Below are positions 35,223-43,323 of a DNA stretch of 64,000 nucleotides, piece after piece (the first letter of the stretch is position 1; the number at the start of each line of letters is the position of its first letter). The notes below the pieces were generated by a model, which was given only the letters and a program-made list of their open reading frames with translations, was not told the origin of the DNA and did no database searches. The translations under genes and the position numbers were made by a program. This DNA comes from Streptomyces sp. NBC_00576 (GTDB taxonomy: Bacteria; Actinomycetota; Actinomycetes; Streptomycetales; Streptomycetaceae), in the NCBI RefSeq assembly GCF_036345175.1, contig NZ_CP107780.1, positions 9,796,001-9,860,000 of the forward strand, in the 5' to 3' direction.

Positions 35223-35432
35223 CTACTCCGTTTCGGCAGTGGGCGGGAAGAACGGGGCCAGAGGGTGGCCCGGTCCTTCCCGCACCGCCCTGGTGCCGCG
35301 CGGCTCGCCGGGGCGGCCGTGAACGCGGCGACCGACCGGCTCGCACGGCACGGGGGAACCTGCGAGTCGGCGCTGGGTGGACAACCGGTTTGGTGATATT
35401 TCGTGCTGCGGAATCCGGCGGATCTTGAGCAT
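35223..35432 (-). CDS. Possible small protein, 69 residues
   Basis: Begins MLKIRRIPQHEIS with AAGGAACG just before the ATG, a good ribosome site, and ends PFFPPTAETE. No domain recognised. Codon use is only partly typical of the genome, so it may be a chance frame. The rest of the 35210-35616 spacer holds the operator-like palindrome listed next. Confidence 0.3.
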   Translation of the reverse strand: MLKIRRIPQHEISPNRLSTQRRLAGSPVPCEPVGRRVHGRPGEPRGTRAVREGPGHPLAPFFPPTAETE

Positions 35433-35539
35433 CGTTCCTTTTTGAAGCGCCCCGTCAACAGTGCCCGGTATTCAGATACGGAAAACAGTGAGGTACTGGG
35501 CCGGACTGCTGCGTCGCAACTGTGGCTTCTTAGGGGTTG

Positions 35540-35560
35540 TAGCGGTCGGCTGCACCGCTA
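35540..35560. promoter_or_regulatory. Palindrome before the PNPOx-fold gene
   Basis: TAGCGGT-7-ACCGCTA, perfect 7-bp arms, 57 bases upstream of the start; a likely operator or a factor-binding site close to the promoter. Confidence 0.45.
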
Positions 35561-35616
35561 GCGTAGAGACGAACGTGACGCATCCCTGCCTAGACGGAAT
35601 GGAGGTGGCAATTTCG

Positions 35617-36141
35617 ATGACCAATCCGGAGTTGCTGCGTGTGGACCGTGAGCCGGTAACGGAACCTGCCTGGATATTCAGCTACACGGCCACCGGGCCG
35701 CAGCTGGACTGGGAGTGGGCGCACAAACGGCTGCGGGAGTCGAAGAACTTCTGGCTGACCACGAAGGCCCTCGACGGGCGCCCCCATACCCGTCCCGTCT
35801 GGGGGTTCTGGCTGCAGGACGGACTATGGTTCTCGACGACGAACCGTTCCGTGGCGTACATCGAGGCGGACAACAACGTCACCGTGCACACCGAAAGCGG
35901 TGACGAGGTGGTCATCATGGAAGGCCGGTGTGAAAGGATCTACGGCAAAGAACGGCTGCAGGTAATATCCGATAACTATCGGGAGCACTTCAGCCATGAA
36001 ACGGTCGCCACCGACGAGGGTGTTTTCACCCCGGAAGGGTACGGCGGCCCCGGATTCAGGATTACACCCACCAAGGTGCTGGGGTGGAACGCGCCGTTTT
36101 TCAACACGGCGACGCGCTGGATTTTCTCGGAATCCGACTGA
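35617..36141 (+). CDS. Pyridoxamine 5'-phosphate oxidase-fold (FMN/F420-binding) protein
   Basis: 174 residues of the split-barrel PNPOx-like family. Signs are ESKNFWLTTKALDGRPHTRPVW (read in two pieces), GLWFSTTNRSVAYIEADNNV and a strand-rich centre ending with GPGFRITPTKVLGWN. These proteins bind FMN, F420 or haem and reduce or hold small molecules in the cytoplasm; the ligand is not readable. ATG at 35617 has GGAGG about 10 bases before it; the longer upstream frame reads through the promoter. It ends in a strong hairpin shared with the convergent exporter gene. Confidence 0.8.
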   Translation: MTNPELLRVDREPVTEPAWIFSYTATGPQLDWEWAHKRLRESKNFWLTTKALDGRPHTRPVWGFWLQDGLWFSTTNRSVAYIEADNNVTVHTESGDEVVIMEGRCERIYGKERLQVISDNYREHFSHETVATDEGVFTPEGYGGPGFRITPTKVLGWNAPFFNTATRWIFSESD

Positions 36142-36167
36142 GTCGAACGGACGCTTTTCACGGGAAT

Positions 36168-36213
36168 GGGAGTTGGGAAACGGATTCACCTCCGTTTCCC
36201 AACTCCCTCTTTT
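36168..36213. terminator. Bidirectional intrinsic terminator
   Basis: Perfect 17-bp stem (36168-36184 with 36191-36207), 6-base loop TTCACC, followed by TCTTTT on the plus strand. It separates the PNPOx gene from the convergent exporter gene. Confidence 0.9.
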
Positions 36214-36220
36214 GCGTTCG

Positions 36221-37675
36221 TCAGGCGGCGCGGACTGACTGTCGCTGGTCGGCCCGCTCCGGCTTCGGCGTGCGGATGACGGTCAGTACCAGGAGCAGTC
36301 CCACGACGGCGAACACCAGCCCGCCCACGCACGTGGTCGCGATGCTGTCCGCCAGAGCGGCCTTGGTCGCCGCGCCGCCGTGTCCGCGCAGCGCGCTGCC
36401 GAAGATCGTGACCAGCACCGCCGTACCGATCGAACCTCCGATCATGCCGACCGTCTGCAGAGCACCCGACGCACCACCCGCCTCCTTCGGCGGGACCTCC
36501 GCGAGAATGGTCGCCGCGAGCGGTGCGTTGAGCAGACCGACACCCGCTCCAGCCAGCAGCATCGGGAGCATGATGCCGCCGAAATACCCGGTCGAGTCCG
36601 AGATCTGGGTCAGCCACACCATTCCGGCGGCGACCATCAACAGTCCGATCGTCATCGAGGCTTTGGGGCTGTAGCGCTTGACGATTTTCGGTGTCAGCGT
36701 CCTCGGCACCACGACCATCCCAAGGGACATCGGCAGGAAGGCGAGTCCTGCCTCGATCGGATTCATGTCGAGTACGTTCTGCACGAACTGGGTCAGGAAG
36801 AAGAACATCCCGAACATCGCGCCGCCGGAGCAGACGAAGACGAGGAAGCCGCCGGCTCGGTTGCGGTTGGTGAACAGACTCAGGTTCAGGATCGGCTGGG
36901 GGTGCCGGGACTCGACCAGCACGAGCAAGCCGAGCAGTACGACGCCCGCAACGAACGAACCCACCGTGAGAGTGTTGGACCAGCCTTCATCGGCGGCGTG
37001 GACGAAGCCGTACACCAGTGCGCTCATGCCGGCGGTGCCGAGCAGAGCGCCGGCTCCGTCGAACCTGCCGCCCTGGGGCTCGGCCGCAGGGATCAGCCGT
37101 GGTGTCAGGGCGAGCACCGCGACACCGATGGGCACGTTGATGAACAGCACCCACCGCCATGAGGCCAGGTCCGTCAGGACGCCGCCGAGAAGCAGGCCGC
37201 CGGTGGAGCCGATGCCGGAGGCCATGACGGAGATGCCGAGTGCCTTGGTGCGCTCCTCCTGGCCGGTGAACGTCCTCACGATCAACGCCAGGGTGGAAGG
37301 CAGCGCCAGTGCCGCGCCCAGGCCCTGCAGTGCCCGGGAGGTGAGCAGCCACCAGGTCTCCTGGGCGCAACCTCCAGCGAAGGAGGCCAGTGTGAAGATC
37401 GCGACGCCGGTCATCAGCGCCCTGCGGCTGCCGAGGATGTCGCCCATGCGCCCACCGAGCAGCAGGAATCCGCCGTACACCAACGTGTAGGCATTGAGCA
37501 CCCAGGACAGTCCGGTGGGGGAGACGTCCAGGGAGTGCTGGATCTTTGGCAGGGCCATGTTCATCACGGTGATGTCGATGGCGCTGAGCAGTTGGACGCA
37601 GAGGATCACGGTCAGGATGGCGCCGCGGTGGGCGGGAGCCTGGGGTGTCTGGCCGGGGGGTGCGGTGCTGGACAA
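36221..37675 (-). CDS. DHA2-family MFS drug exporter (14 helices)
   Basis: 484 residues with 14 hydrophobic segments. Motifs: LSAIDITVMNMALPKIQHSL (helix 1, motif D1), WVLNAYTLVYGGFLLLGGRM and GDILGSRR (motif A), LQGLGAALALP, and ASGIGSTGGLLLGGVLTDL (antiporter motif C). It expels drugs or metabolites with proton antiport. TTG at 37675 is the best start, with AAGGAGG 10 bases before it; the frame upstream has no hydrophobic sequence. It is divergent from a tetR gene with a palindromic operator between, the usual efflux pump/repressor pair. Confidence 0.9.
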   Translation of the reverse strand: MSSTAPPGQTPQAPAHRGAILTVILCVQLLSAIDITVMNMALPKIQHSLDVSPTGLSWVLNAYTLVYGGFLLLGGRMGDILGSRRALMTGVAIFTLASFAGGCAQETWWLLTSRALQGLGAALALPSTLALIVRTFTGQEERTKALGISVMASGIGSTGGLLLGGVLTDLASWRWVLFINVPIGVAVLALTPRLIPAAEPQGGRFDGAGALLGTAGMSALVYGFVHAADEGWSNTLTVGSFVAGVVLLGLLVLVESRHPQPILNLSLFTNRNRAGGFLVFVCSGGAMFGMFFFLTQFVQNVLDMNPIEAGLAFLPMSLGMVVVPRTLTPKIVKRYSPKASMTIGLLMVAAGMVWLTQISDSTGYFGGIMLPMLLAGAGVGLLNAPLAATILAEVPPKEAGGASGALQTVGMIGGSIGTAVLVTIFGSALRGHGGAATKAALADSIATTCVGGLVFAVVGLLLVLTVIRTPKPERADQRQSVRAA

Positions 37676-37758
37676 GGTGAGGAGCCTCCTTCGGCGAGTC
37701 GGCGCTCGCGAACGGATGACGGCCTGTTCAGGCCGGAGTGCCCGGGCCAAAAGCGGGG

Positions 37759-37806
37759 AGTGCTCTCCGGATATAGTGCGTACGATACGGGGGATACTCT
37801 CCGTAT
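37759..37806. promoter_or_regulatory. TetR operator region between exporter and repressor
   Basis: Perfect 6-bp arms ATACGG (37785-37790) and CCGTAT (37801-37806). The right part ACTCTCCGTAT is echoed at about 37761 as GCTCTCCGGATAT, giving a direct repeat of CTCTCCG. It covers the AT-rich promoter before tetR. Confidence 0.6.
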
Positions 37807-37823
37807 TGCAACATGGAGGATTG

Positions 37824-38438
37824 ATGCAGCGTTCGAGACCAGCTCCGCCGAGCCTGCCCTCGCGTCCGGTCAGGATGGATGCCCGGCGGAACTACGACCG
37901 TCTGGTGGCCGCGGCGGACGAGTTGTTCGGCGAACGGGGCACGGACGTGCCCCTGGACGATGTCGTCCGCCGGGCCGGGCTCGGTTCTGGCACGCTTTAC
38001 CGTCACTTCGCCAGCCGCGACGCGCTGCTGGCAGCGGTGTTCTGGGGACGGATCGAGGCGCTGTGCAAGGAGGCCGAAAGCCTCCTCATGGCCGAGTCGC
38101 CGGTCGAGGGCATCGTCGTCTGGCTGCGCAGCCTCATCCGGCTGACGATGCGGCGCGGGCTCGCGGCGGCGCTCGCTGCGGACAACAAGGACGGCGGCTC
38201 CGAACTGTTCCGCTACTGCAGGGAAGCGCTCGACGCGGCGGCCACCCCCCTGCTGGCGAGGGTCAGAAAGGACGGCTCGTTCCACCCGAACCTGGAGGTC
38301 TCGGACCTGATTACGTTCACCCACGCCATCGCGGTGGCCGCGGAGCGGGTGCCTGACAGTGAGGAACACGCCGACCGGCTGCTGCGCCTGCTGCTGGACG
38401 GACTGCGAACCCGCGAGTATCCGTCGCGGAACCTGTGA
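37824..38438 (+). CDS. TetR-family transcriptional regulator of the exporter
   Basis: 204 residues. HTH at 25-70: YDRLVAAADELFGERGTDVP, LDDVVRRAGLGSGTLYRHFA. The C-terminal ligand domain contains LLARVRKDGSFHPNLEVSDL, which I associate with the SbtR/TetR_C_33-like group. ATG at 37824 follows GGAGGA. It sits divergently from the DHA2 exporter across a palindrome, so it most likely represses both until a toxic ligand binds. Confidence 0.9.
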   Translation: MQRSRPAPPSLPSRPVRMDARRNYDRLVAAADELFGERGTDVPLDDVVRRAGLGSGTLYRHFASRDALLAAVFWGRIEALCKEAESLLMAESPVEGIVVWLRSLIRLTMRRGLAAALAADNKDGGSELFRYCREALDAAATPLLARVRKDGSFHPNLEVSDLITFTHAIAVAAERVPDSEEHADRLLRLLLDGLRTREYPSRNL

Positions 38439-38736
38439 CCCGCCGAGGACGAGCGGATATCGCTGGTGGAGCCGTTTCTGTCGTGCGCGACTCCGAGAAG
38501 AGCCGGTTCCGGTGGCCCGAGAGCACGGTCGAATACGGCACCGGTCAGCTGGCGGAGTGCGGAGAGACGGCCGCTGTCAACGGCCGCCTGGTGGACTGGA
38601 TATGGGGCCACGTCCGTCGTGCGCGGCTGGTTGCCCGGGGCGTGCATCTGTAACCAGAGGAGCAAGTGCTGGACCGCCTCCTGACCGGCGGGGTGACCGT
38701 CTGAGCGGGTTCAAGGCGCGTGAGGTCGAGCGGGCA
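38439..38736. other. Decaying stretch with a short uncertain frame
   Basis: On the plus strand 38435-38653 can be read as 72 residues (VVRDSEKSRFRWPESTVEYG ... NGRLVDWIWGHVRRARLV). The composition looks like a real protein fragment, but it has no good start or ribosome site and I do not recognise a domain. Taken with the thpR relic next to it, this looks like a region of gene loss. Confidence 0.35.
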
Positions 38737-39264
38737 TCATTGCGGGCCCGAACCGTCCTGGTACTGATGCACTGCAGCCCGTGGCGGTTTCGGGTCGGGA
38801 TGCCTTTGCCCAGTGACGAGGGACCATGCGTCGATGTCCTGATAGCGCCGCGGGCGTGGGTGGCCGCTTACCGTGCTGCCGACCAGGTGGAGGCGTTCGG
38901 TCTGCCAAGGGCGTCCGGTGAAGCCGTCGAGGGCGGCGGCCGCCGCCGTTACGGACGCGTTGTCGCAGCGGCGAGCGCGGGCCAGCGTGAGGTCGGGACG
39001 CAGCGGACGTTCGGCGAAGGCGACGTCGTAGTCCCTGATCCGCGCCCGTACTGCTTCGGCCAGTTCGTGCAGTTGGTCGAGATCGCCCTCGATGCCGCTC
39101 CACAGCGCTCGTTCGTCGAAGTGTCCGCCACCGAGGAGTATCAGTTCGAGAGAGGGGTGGGTAGCGGCCAGGTCGGCGAGGGGCGGACGAAGCCGGTGGA
39201 CGGCCTGTGCCGGCAGCTCGCCTAGGAAGGCCAGGGTGACTCGCCAGGCGCGGATTCCCTTCAC
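38737..39264 (-). pseudogene. thpR: Degraded RNA 2',3'-cyclic phosphodiesterase (2'-5' RNA ligase family)
   Basis: The frame reads VTLAFLGELPAQAVHRLRPP, then LRPDLTLARAR and LHLVGSTVSG, in the order expected of ThpR. But the first catalytic motif HxTL reads RVTL (WRVTLAFLG), so the first His is lost, and about 30 N-terminal residues before it are missing with no match in other frames. The second motif HLVGS keeps its His. Truncation plus loss of a catalytic residue make this a probable pseudogene; a short active form cannot be excluded. Confidence 0.65.
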
Positions 39265-39606
39265 CGGCCGCGCCGGGCGAGCTGGGTCGCCTTCCGCGAC
39301 GTCATCAGGCAGGCGTCGGGAAACCGCATCGCCCGAGAGGTGCGGCCGAGGCGAGGTTCACCCACATCACCGAAGCCTGGCTCGTCCGCCGCGGTGCACC
39401 AGACGACCTGGTGCGCCTGGACCGTTGACAAGCGCCACCGGCGGCGGCCCCGCGTTACGGGATGGCCCTCGGGCTGGTGAGCGTTGCCCGACCACGCGCT
39501 TCGTCGCCGTATGAGCGGTGACGTTGTTGCGTGACCCGGGCGGGCTCGGCCTTCCGCCGAGCCCGCCACGCCGGCTCCGCACGGGAGCCGGACCGGTGTC
39601 ACGCCG
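39265..39606. other. Non-coding or decayed spacer
   Basis: No supported gene. A short plus-strand frame ending at about 39428 (ITEAWLVRRGAPDDLVRLDR) looks like the tail of a lost protein. Confidence 0.35.
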
Positions 39607-41088
39607 TTAGCGCTGCAGTGTCAGCAGAGCCGGCCGGTAGGGCCAGTGGCCGTACTCGCCGCCGATGTTGGGGTTGCGTCCCTGGTAGAGGAACTGCAGG
39701 TTGCAGGGATCGACGGTGAAGGTCTGATCGGCACTCGTGCGGATCAGTTCGCCATGGCTGATGTCGTTGGTCCAGGTGGCGCCGCTGTTGGCTTTGCCTG
39801 CGAAGGAGTTGCTCTCCGTCCCGGCCTGGGGTGTCCAGGAGCCGTTCAGGCTGGTGGCCGTGAACGAGCGGAAGTAGCGGCCCTGCGAGCCCCTCGCCTC
39901 GACGATCATGAGGTAGCGGTCCTGGCCCTGGAGCTTGTAGACCTGCGGGGCCTCGAACAGGTTGTCCGCCGTGTCGCTCATGATCGTTGTGTAGCTCGAG
40001 CCGAAACTGCTCGGGAAGTTCCCGATCGGCATGCTCGCCCGGTAGATCTTGCCGTTGTCACCTGCGAAGAACAGGTACATGTTCTGGCCGTCGGCGATGA
40101 GCGTCTGGTCGATGGGGCCCGTTCCGGAGCCGGTGATGCTTCCGGAGAAGAGCACCTGCTGTGCGGACCAGCCATTGGGGTTGGAGGGGTCGCTCGACGT
40201 GCGGTAGGAGAAGGCGCTCCCGCCTCCCCACTGGTAGGCGAGCACCCAGATGTTCTTCGGAGCGAAGTAGAAGAGCGTGGGCGCCACTGCGGAGTTCGAC
40301 ATCGTGTTCTGGGCGGCCGAGCCCATCTCCGACCAGTTGCTGAACAGGCTGAAGTTCATCGAACCCCAGCCCACGCCTGTTCCGGCGGCACCGTGGGTCG
40401 TCGCATAGACGAGTTGCTTGCCGTTGTAGGGGGCGACGGTGAAGTCCTTGAGCGAGGCCCACCCGGCCTTGGGCTGCGCCAGCGCGCCCGTTGTTGTCCA
40501 GCGGTAGGTCGAGGGGACATTGCACGAGCCGGGAGGGGTGGTGCCGCCGACCTTGACGAGCTGCCACTGCTGGTTGCTGCCGCTCCAGTCGTCGTACTGG
40601 ACGATGTTCGCGTTGTCGGCGGTGGAGGCGCCTTGTACTTCGAGGGCCTTGTTGCTGTGGCGCGCGATGAGCCTCACGTAGCCGTCCGAGCTGTCGGCCA
40701 GCCGCCACTGCTGGTTGGTGCCGTTCACGTCGGTCCGCTGGACGATCGCGCCGCCGTTGGCGGTGGACCCGTTGTTGACGTCCAGCACCTTGCCGGAGTG
40801 GCGGGACTTGATGCGGTAGTTACCGCCGCCGGAGTCGACGAACTGCCACTGCTGCTGGTTCTGGTCGTTCCGGGTCCACTGGGTGATGCGGGCGCCGTCG
40901 CCGGTCGCCAGATTGTATACGTCCAGGGCCTTGCCGCTGTTGCGATTGACCAGCACATACGAGGCGTTGGGGTCGACGGTCGCCGCGTCGGCGGGTTGGG
41001 CACCGAGGAAGGTGGCCACGAGCAGCAAGGGCGCAAGGACGGCGAGCAAGCGTCTTGGGCGTACCAGGGACGGGTGGCGAAACCACAT
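39607..41088 (-). CDS. Secreted CBM13-GH62 alpha-L-arabinofuranosidase
   Basis: 493 residues: signal peptide (1-35, ending ADA), ricin-type CBM13 trefoil (37-182, three QQW repeats with NSGKALDV/HSGKVLDV), short TTPPGS linker, GH62 propeller (190-493). The GH62 part has LKDFTVAPYNGKQLVYATT, where LKDPT of the fusion enzyme becomes LKDFT but keeps the catalytic Asp, and ends NIGGEYGHWPYRPALLTLQR. It removes arabinofuranose from arabinoxylan. The CBM13 is nearly the same as that of the feruloyl esterase at 43.3 kb. ATG at 41088 follows AAGGAGACC. A CGAA palindrome sits 75 bases upstream. Confidence 0.93.
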   Translation of the reverse strand: MWFRHPSLVRPRRLLAVLAPLLLVATFLGAQPADAATVDPNASYVLVNRNSGKALDVYNLATGDGARITQWTRNDQNQQQWQFVDSGGGNYRIKSRHSGKVLDVNNGSTANGGAIVQRTDVNGTNQQWRLADSSDGYVRLIARHSNKALEVQGASTADNANIVQYDDWSGSNQQWQLVKVGGTTPPGSCNVPSTYRWTTTGALAQPKAGWASLKDFTVAPYNGKQLVYATTHGAAGTGVGWGSMNFSLFSNWSEMGSAAQNTMSNSAVAPTLFYFAPKNIWVLAYQWGGGSAFSYRTSSDPSNPNGWSAQQVLFSGSITGSGTGPIDQTLIADGQNMYLFFAGDNGKIYRASMPIGNFPSSFGSSYTTIMSDTADNLFEAPQVYKLQGQDRYLMIVEARGSQGRYFRSFTATSLNGSWTPQAGTESNSFAGKANSGATWTNDISHGELIRTSADQTFTVDPCNLQFLYQGRNPNIGGEYGHWPYRPALLTLQR

Positions 41089-41162
41089 CAGAAGGTCTCC
41101 TTGGGGCCGGGGCGGGGTGACGCCGATGAACCGTGGAGCGGCCGTACCAGGGACAGACAGTC

Positions 41163-41175
41163 TCGAAACATTCGA
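41163..41175. promoter_or_regulatory. CGAA-ACA-TTCG operator shared with the 18.9-kb locus
   Basis: Palindrome TCGAA-ACA-TTCGA; the surrounding 16-mer TCGAAACATTCGAAGA is identical to 18873-18888. It is 75 bases before the CBM13-GH62 start, so both xylan loci are probably under one repressor. Confidence 0.75.
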
Positions 41176-41358
41176 AGACCTCTCCGAACCTTTGACGCCA
41201 CAAGCTAAGAATGCGGGGCCCTTTGGTCAAGGTCTCTCCCCGATCTGTCCACAAACAGTTCCTCCCAGCACTCCGGAAGTTCGCGATACGGCCTGCCATT
41301 GCAAGGGTCCGCGCGGGGAAGGGGAGGTGAGCGAGCGGCATCGGCCGCTGATCGGGAT

Positions 41359-41373
41359 TCCGAAAGATTCGGA
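41359..41373. promoter_or_regulatory. Palindrome TCCGAA-AGA-TTCGGA
   Basis: Perfect 6-bp arms, same CGAA-N3-TTCG core as the box at 41163, on the side facing the GH10 gene. Confidence 0.6.
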
Positions 41374-41860
41374 CGACGAACTGAAACTTTCTCTGTGGTG
41401 AGTATTGACGATTCACTGTCAATCCCTCAATCATCCCTCTCTGAGTGACCGACCGCGGTTCGAGATTCCGAACTGCGTCGTCTGAGTAGCTGTGCTGCAC
41501 CGCAGATCCGCGCACCGAAGCACCCGCACCACCCCGTTCCGGTGAGGCTCGCACCAGCGCGTCCTGGCTGTCCGCGCATTTGGAGAGATACGCGACGCCG
41601 CGTGGCGGTCCCCCGGCTGAGCCGCGATGGAGTACGCCCATGCCTGTGCCGAAACACCGCCGTCACCCGCCGTACGTCACCCGACGGCCGGCCGGGTGCC
41701 GTCCGTGCCGGTGGAGATCGCACCGGTCCCATGACCGCGGTGTCCGGTGATTCCGTGCTTTCCGGGTTCCGGCTCACCCCGTCCGTCTGCCGCGTGGGAG
41801 CGGACGACGCATTCCCCTGAGCTTCAGTCCTTCCGTGATTTCTACCTTGGAGGCACAGTC

Positions 41861-43291
41861 ATGGGCTCGTATGCCCTTCCCAGATTCGCTGTCCGCCGGA
41901 AGATCCGCGACCTGCTGCTGGCGTTGGTCGTCGGCGTCCTCGGTACGGTCGCCTTACTGGTCGCGCCGCCGACCGCACACGCCGCCGAGAACACGCTCGG
42001 CGCCGCGGCGGCGCAGAGCGGCCGCTACTTCGGCACGGCCATCGCCTCGGGCAGGCTGGGCGACTCGGCGTACACGACGATCGCGAGTCGTGAGTTCAAC
42101 ATGGTGACGGCCGAGAACGAGATGAAGATCGACGCCACCGAACCGCAGCGGGGCCAGTTCAACTTCACCGCCGGTGACCGCGTCTACAACTGGGCGGTGC
42201 AGAACGGCAAGAAGGTGCGCGGCCACACCCTGGCCTGGTACGCCCAGCAGCCCGGCTGGATGCAGAGCCTCAGCGGCAGCACGCTGCGCCAGGCGATGAT
42301 CGGCCACATCAACGGCGTGATGGCCCACTACAAAGGCAAGATCGCCCAGTGGGACGTCGTGAACGAGGCCTTCGCCGACGGCAATTCCGGAGCCCGGCGT
42401 GACTCCAACCTGCAGCGCACCGGCAACGACTGGATCGAGGTCGCCTTCCGCACCGCGCGCGCCGCCGACCCGGCCGCCAAGCTCTGCTACAACGACTACA
42501 ACGTCGAGAACTGGACCTGGGCGAAGACCCAGGCCATGTACGCCATGGTCAAGGACTTCAAGCAGCGCGGCGTGCCGATCGACTGCGTCGGCTTCCAGTC
42601 GCACTTCAACAGCGGCAGCCCCTACAACAGCAACTTCCGCACCACCCTGCAGAACTTCGCCGCCCTCGGCGTCGACGTGGCCATCACCGAACTCGACATC
42701 CAGGGCGCCTCGTCCACGACCTACGCCAGCGTGACCAACGACTGCCTGGCCGTCCCCCGCTGCCTCGGCATCACCGTCTGGGGTGTGCGCGACACCGACT
42801 CCTGGCGCCCGGGGGACACCCCGCTGCTGTTCAACGGCAACGGCAGCAAGAAGGCCGCCTACACCGCCGTCCTCAACGCACTCAACGGCGGCACCTCCAC
42901 GCCCCCTTCGGATTCCGGACCGGTCAAGAGCGTCGGCTCGGGCCGCTGCCTGGACGTGCCCGGCACCAGTACCACCGACGGCACCCAGCTCCAACTGTGG
43001 GACTGCAACAACGGCACCAACCAGCAGTGGACGTACACCGCCGCCGGTGAGCTCAGGGTCTACGGCAACAAGTGCCTGGACGCCGCCGGCACCGGCAACG
43101 GCACCAAGGTCCAGATCTACAGCTGCTGGGGCGCCGACAACCAGAAATGGCGCCTCAACTCCGACGGATCCGTCGTCGGCGTCCAGTCCGGCCTCTGCCT
43201 CGACTCCGTCTCGGGCGGCACCGCCAACGGCACCCTGATCCAGCTCTACACCTGCTCGAACGGCAGCAACCAGCGCTGGACCCGCACCTGA
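41861..43291 (+). CDS. Secreted GH10 endo-xylanase with C-terminal CBM13
   Basis: 476 residues: signal peptide (1-42, AHA/AEN), GH10 barrel (44-340) and CBM13 (350-476). Acid/base Glu169 in WDVVNEAFADG, nucleophile Glu277 in ITELDIQG. The CBM13 has three trefoil repeats (RCLDVPGTS, KCLDAAGTG, LCLDSVSGG) each ending in NQQW/NQKW/NQRW. This is the classic XlnA architecture of Streptomyces. Codon 32, in the signal peptide, is TTA (41954-41956), so translation may need bldA tRNA. ATG at 41861 follows GGAGG. The feruloyl esterase gene follows after 32 bases in the same operon. Confidence 0.95.
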   Translation: MGSYALPRFAVRRKIRDLLLALVVGVLGTVALLVAPPTAHAAENTLGAAAAQSGRYFGTAIASGRLGDSAYTTIASREFNMVTAENEMKIDATEPQRGQFNFTAGDRVYNWAVQNGKKVRGHTLAWYAQQPGWMQSLSGSTLRQAMIGHINGVMAHYKGKIAQWDVVNEAFADGNSGARRDSNLQRTGNDWIEVAFRTARAADPAAKLCYNDYNVENWTWAKTQAMYAMVKDFKQRGVPIDCVGFQSHFNSGSPYNSNFRTTLQNFAALGVDVAITELDIQGASSTTYASVTNDCLAVPRCLGITVWGVRDTDSWRPGDTPLLFNGNGSKKAAYTAVLNALNGGTSTPPSDSGPVKSVGSGRCLDVPGTSTTDGTQLQLWDCNNGTNQQWTYTAAGELRVYGNKCLDAAGTGNGTKVQIYSCWGADNQKWRLNSDGSVVGVQSGLCLDSVSGGTANGTLIQLYTCSNGSNQRWTRT

Positions 43292-43323
43292 TGGGACCTG
43301 TCACCAACGGAAAGGGTGGATCG

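Larger units (their letters stand above)
41089..41860. promoter_or_regulatory. Divergent regulatory region of the second xylan locus
   Basis: 772 bases with no supported gene. It contains TCGAA-ACA-TTCGA (41163-41175, annotated separately), TCCGAA-AGA-TTCGGA (41359-41373) and GTTCG-6-CGAAC (41458-41473). The AT-rich 41370-41440 portion is the likeliest place for the rightward promoter, leaving a long untranslated leader before the GH10 gene. Confidence 0.6.

Noticed and set aside
41427..41820. Short frames on both strands in the region before the GH10 gene
   Set aside because: No start/ribosome site pairing or domain; the region is better read as promoter and leader.
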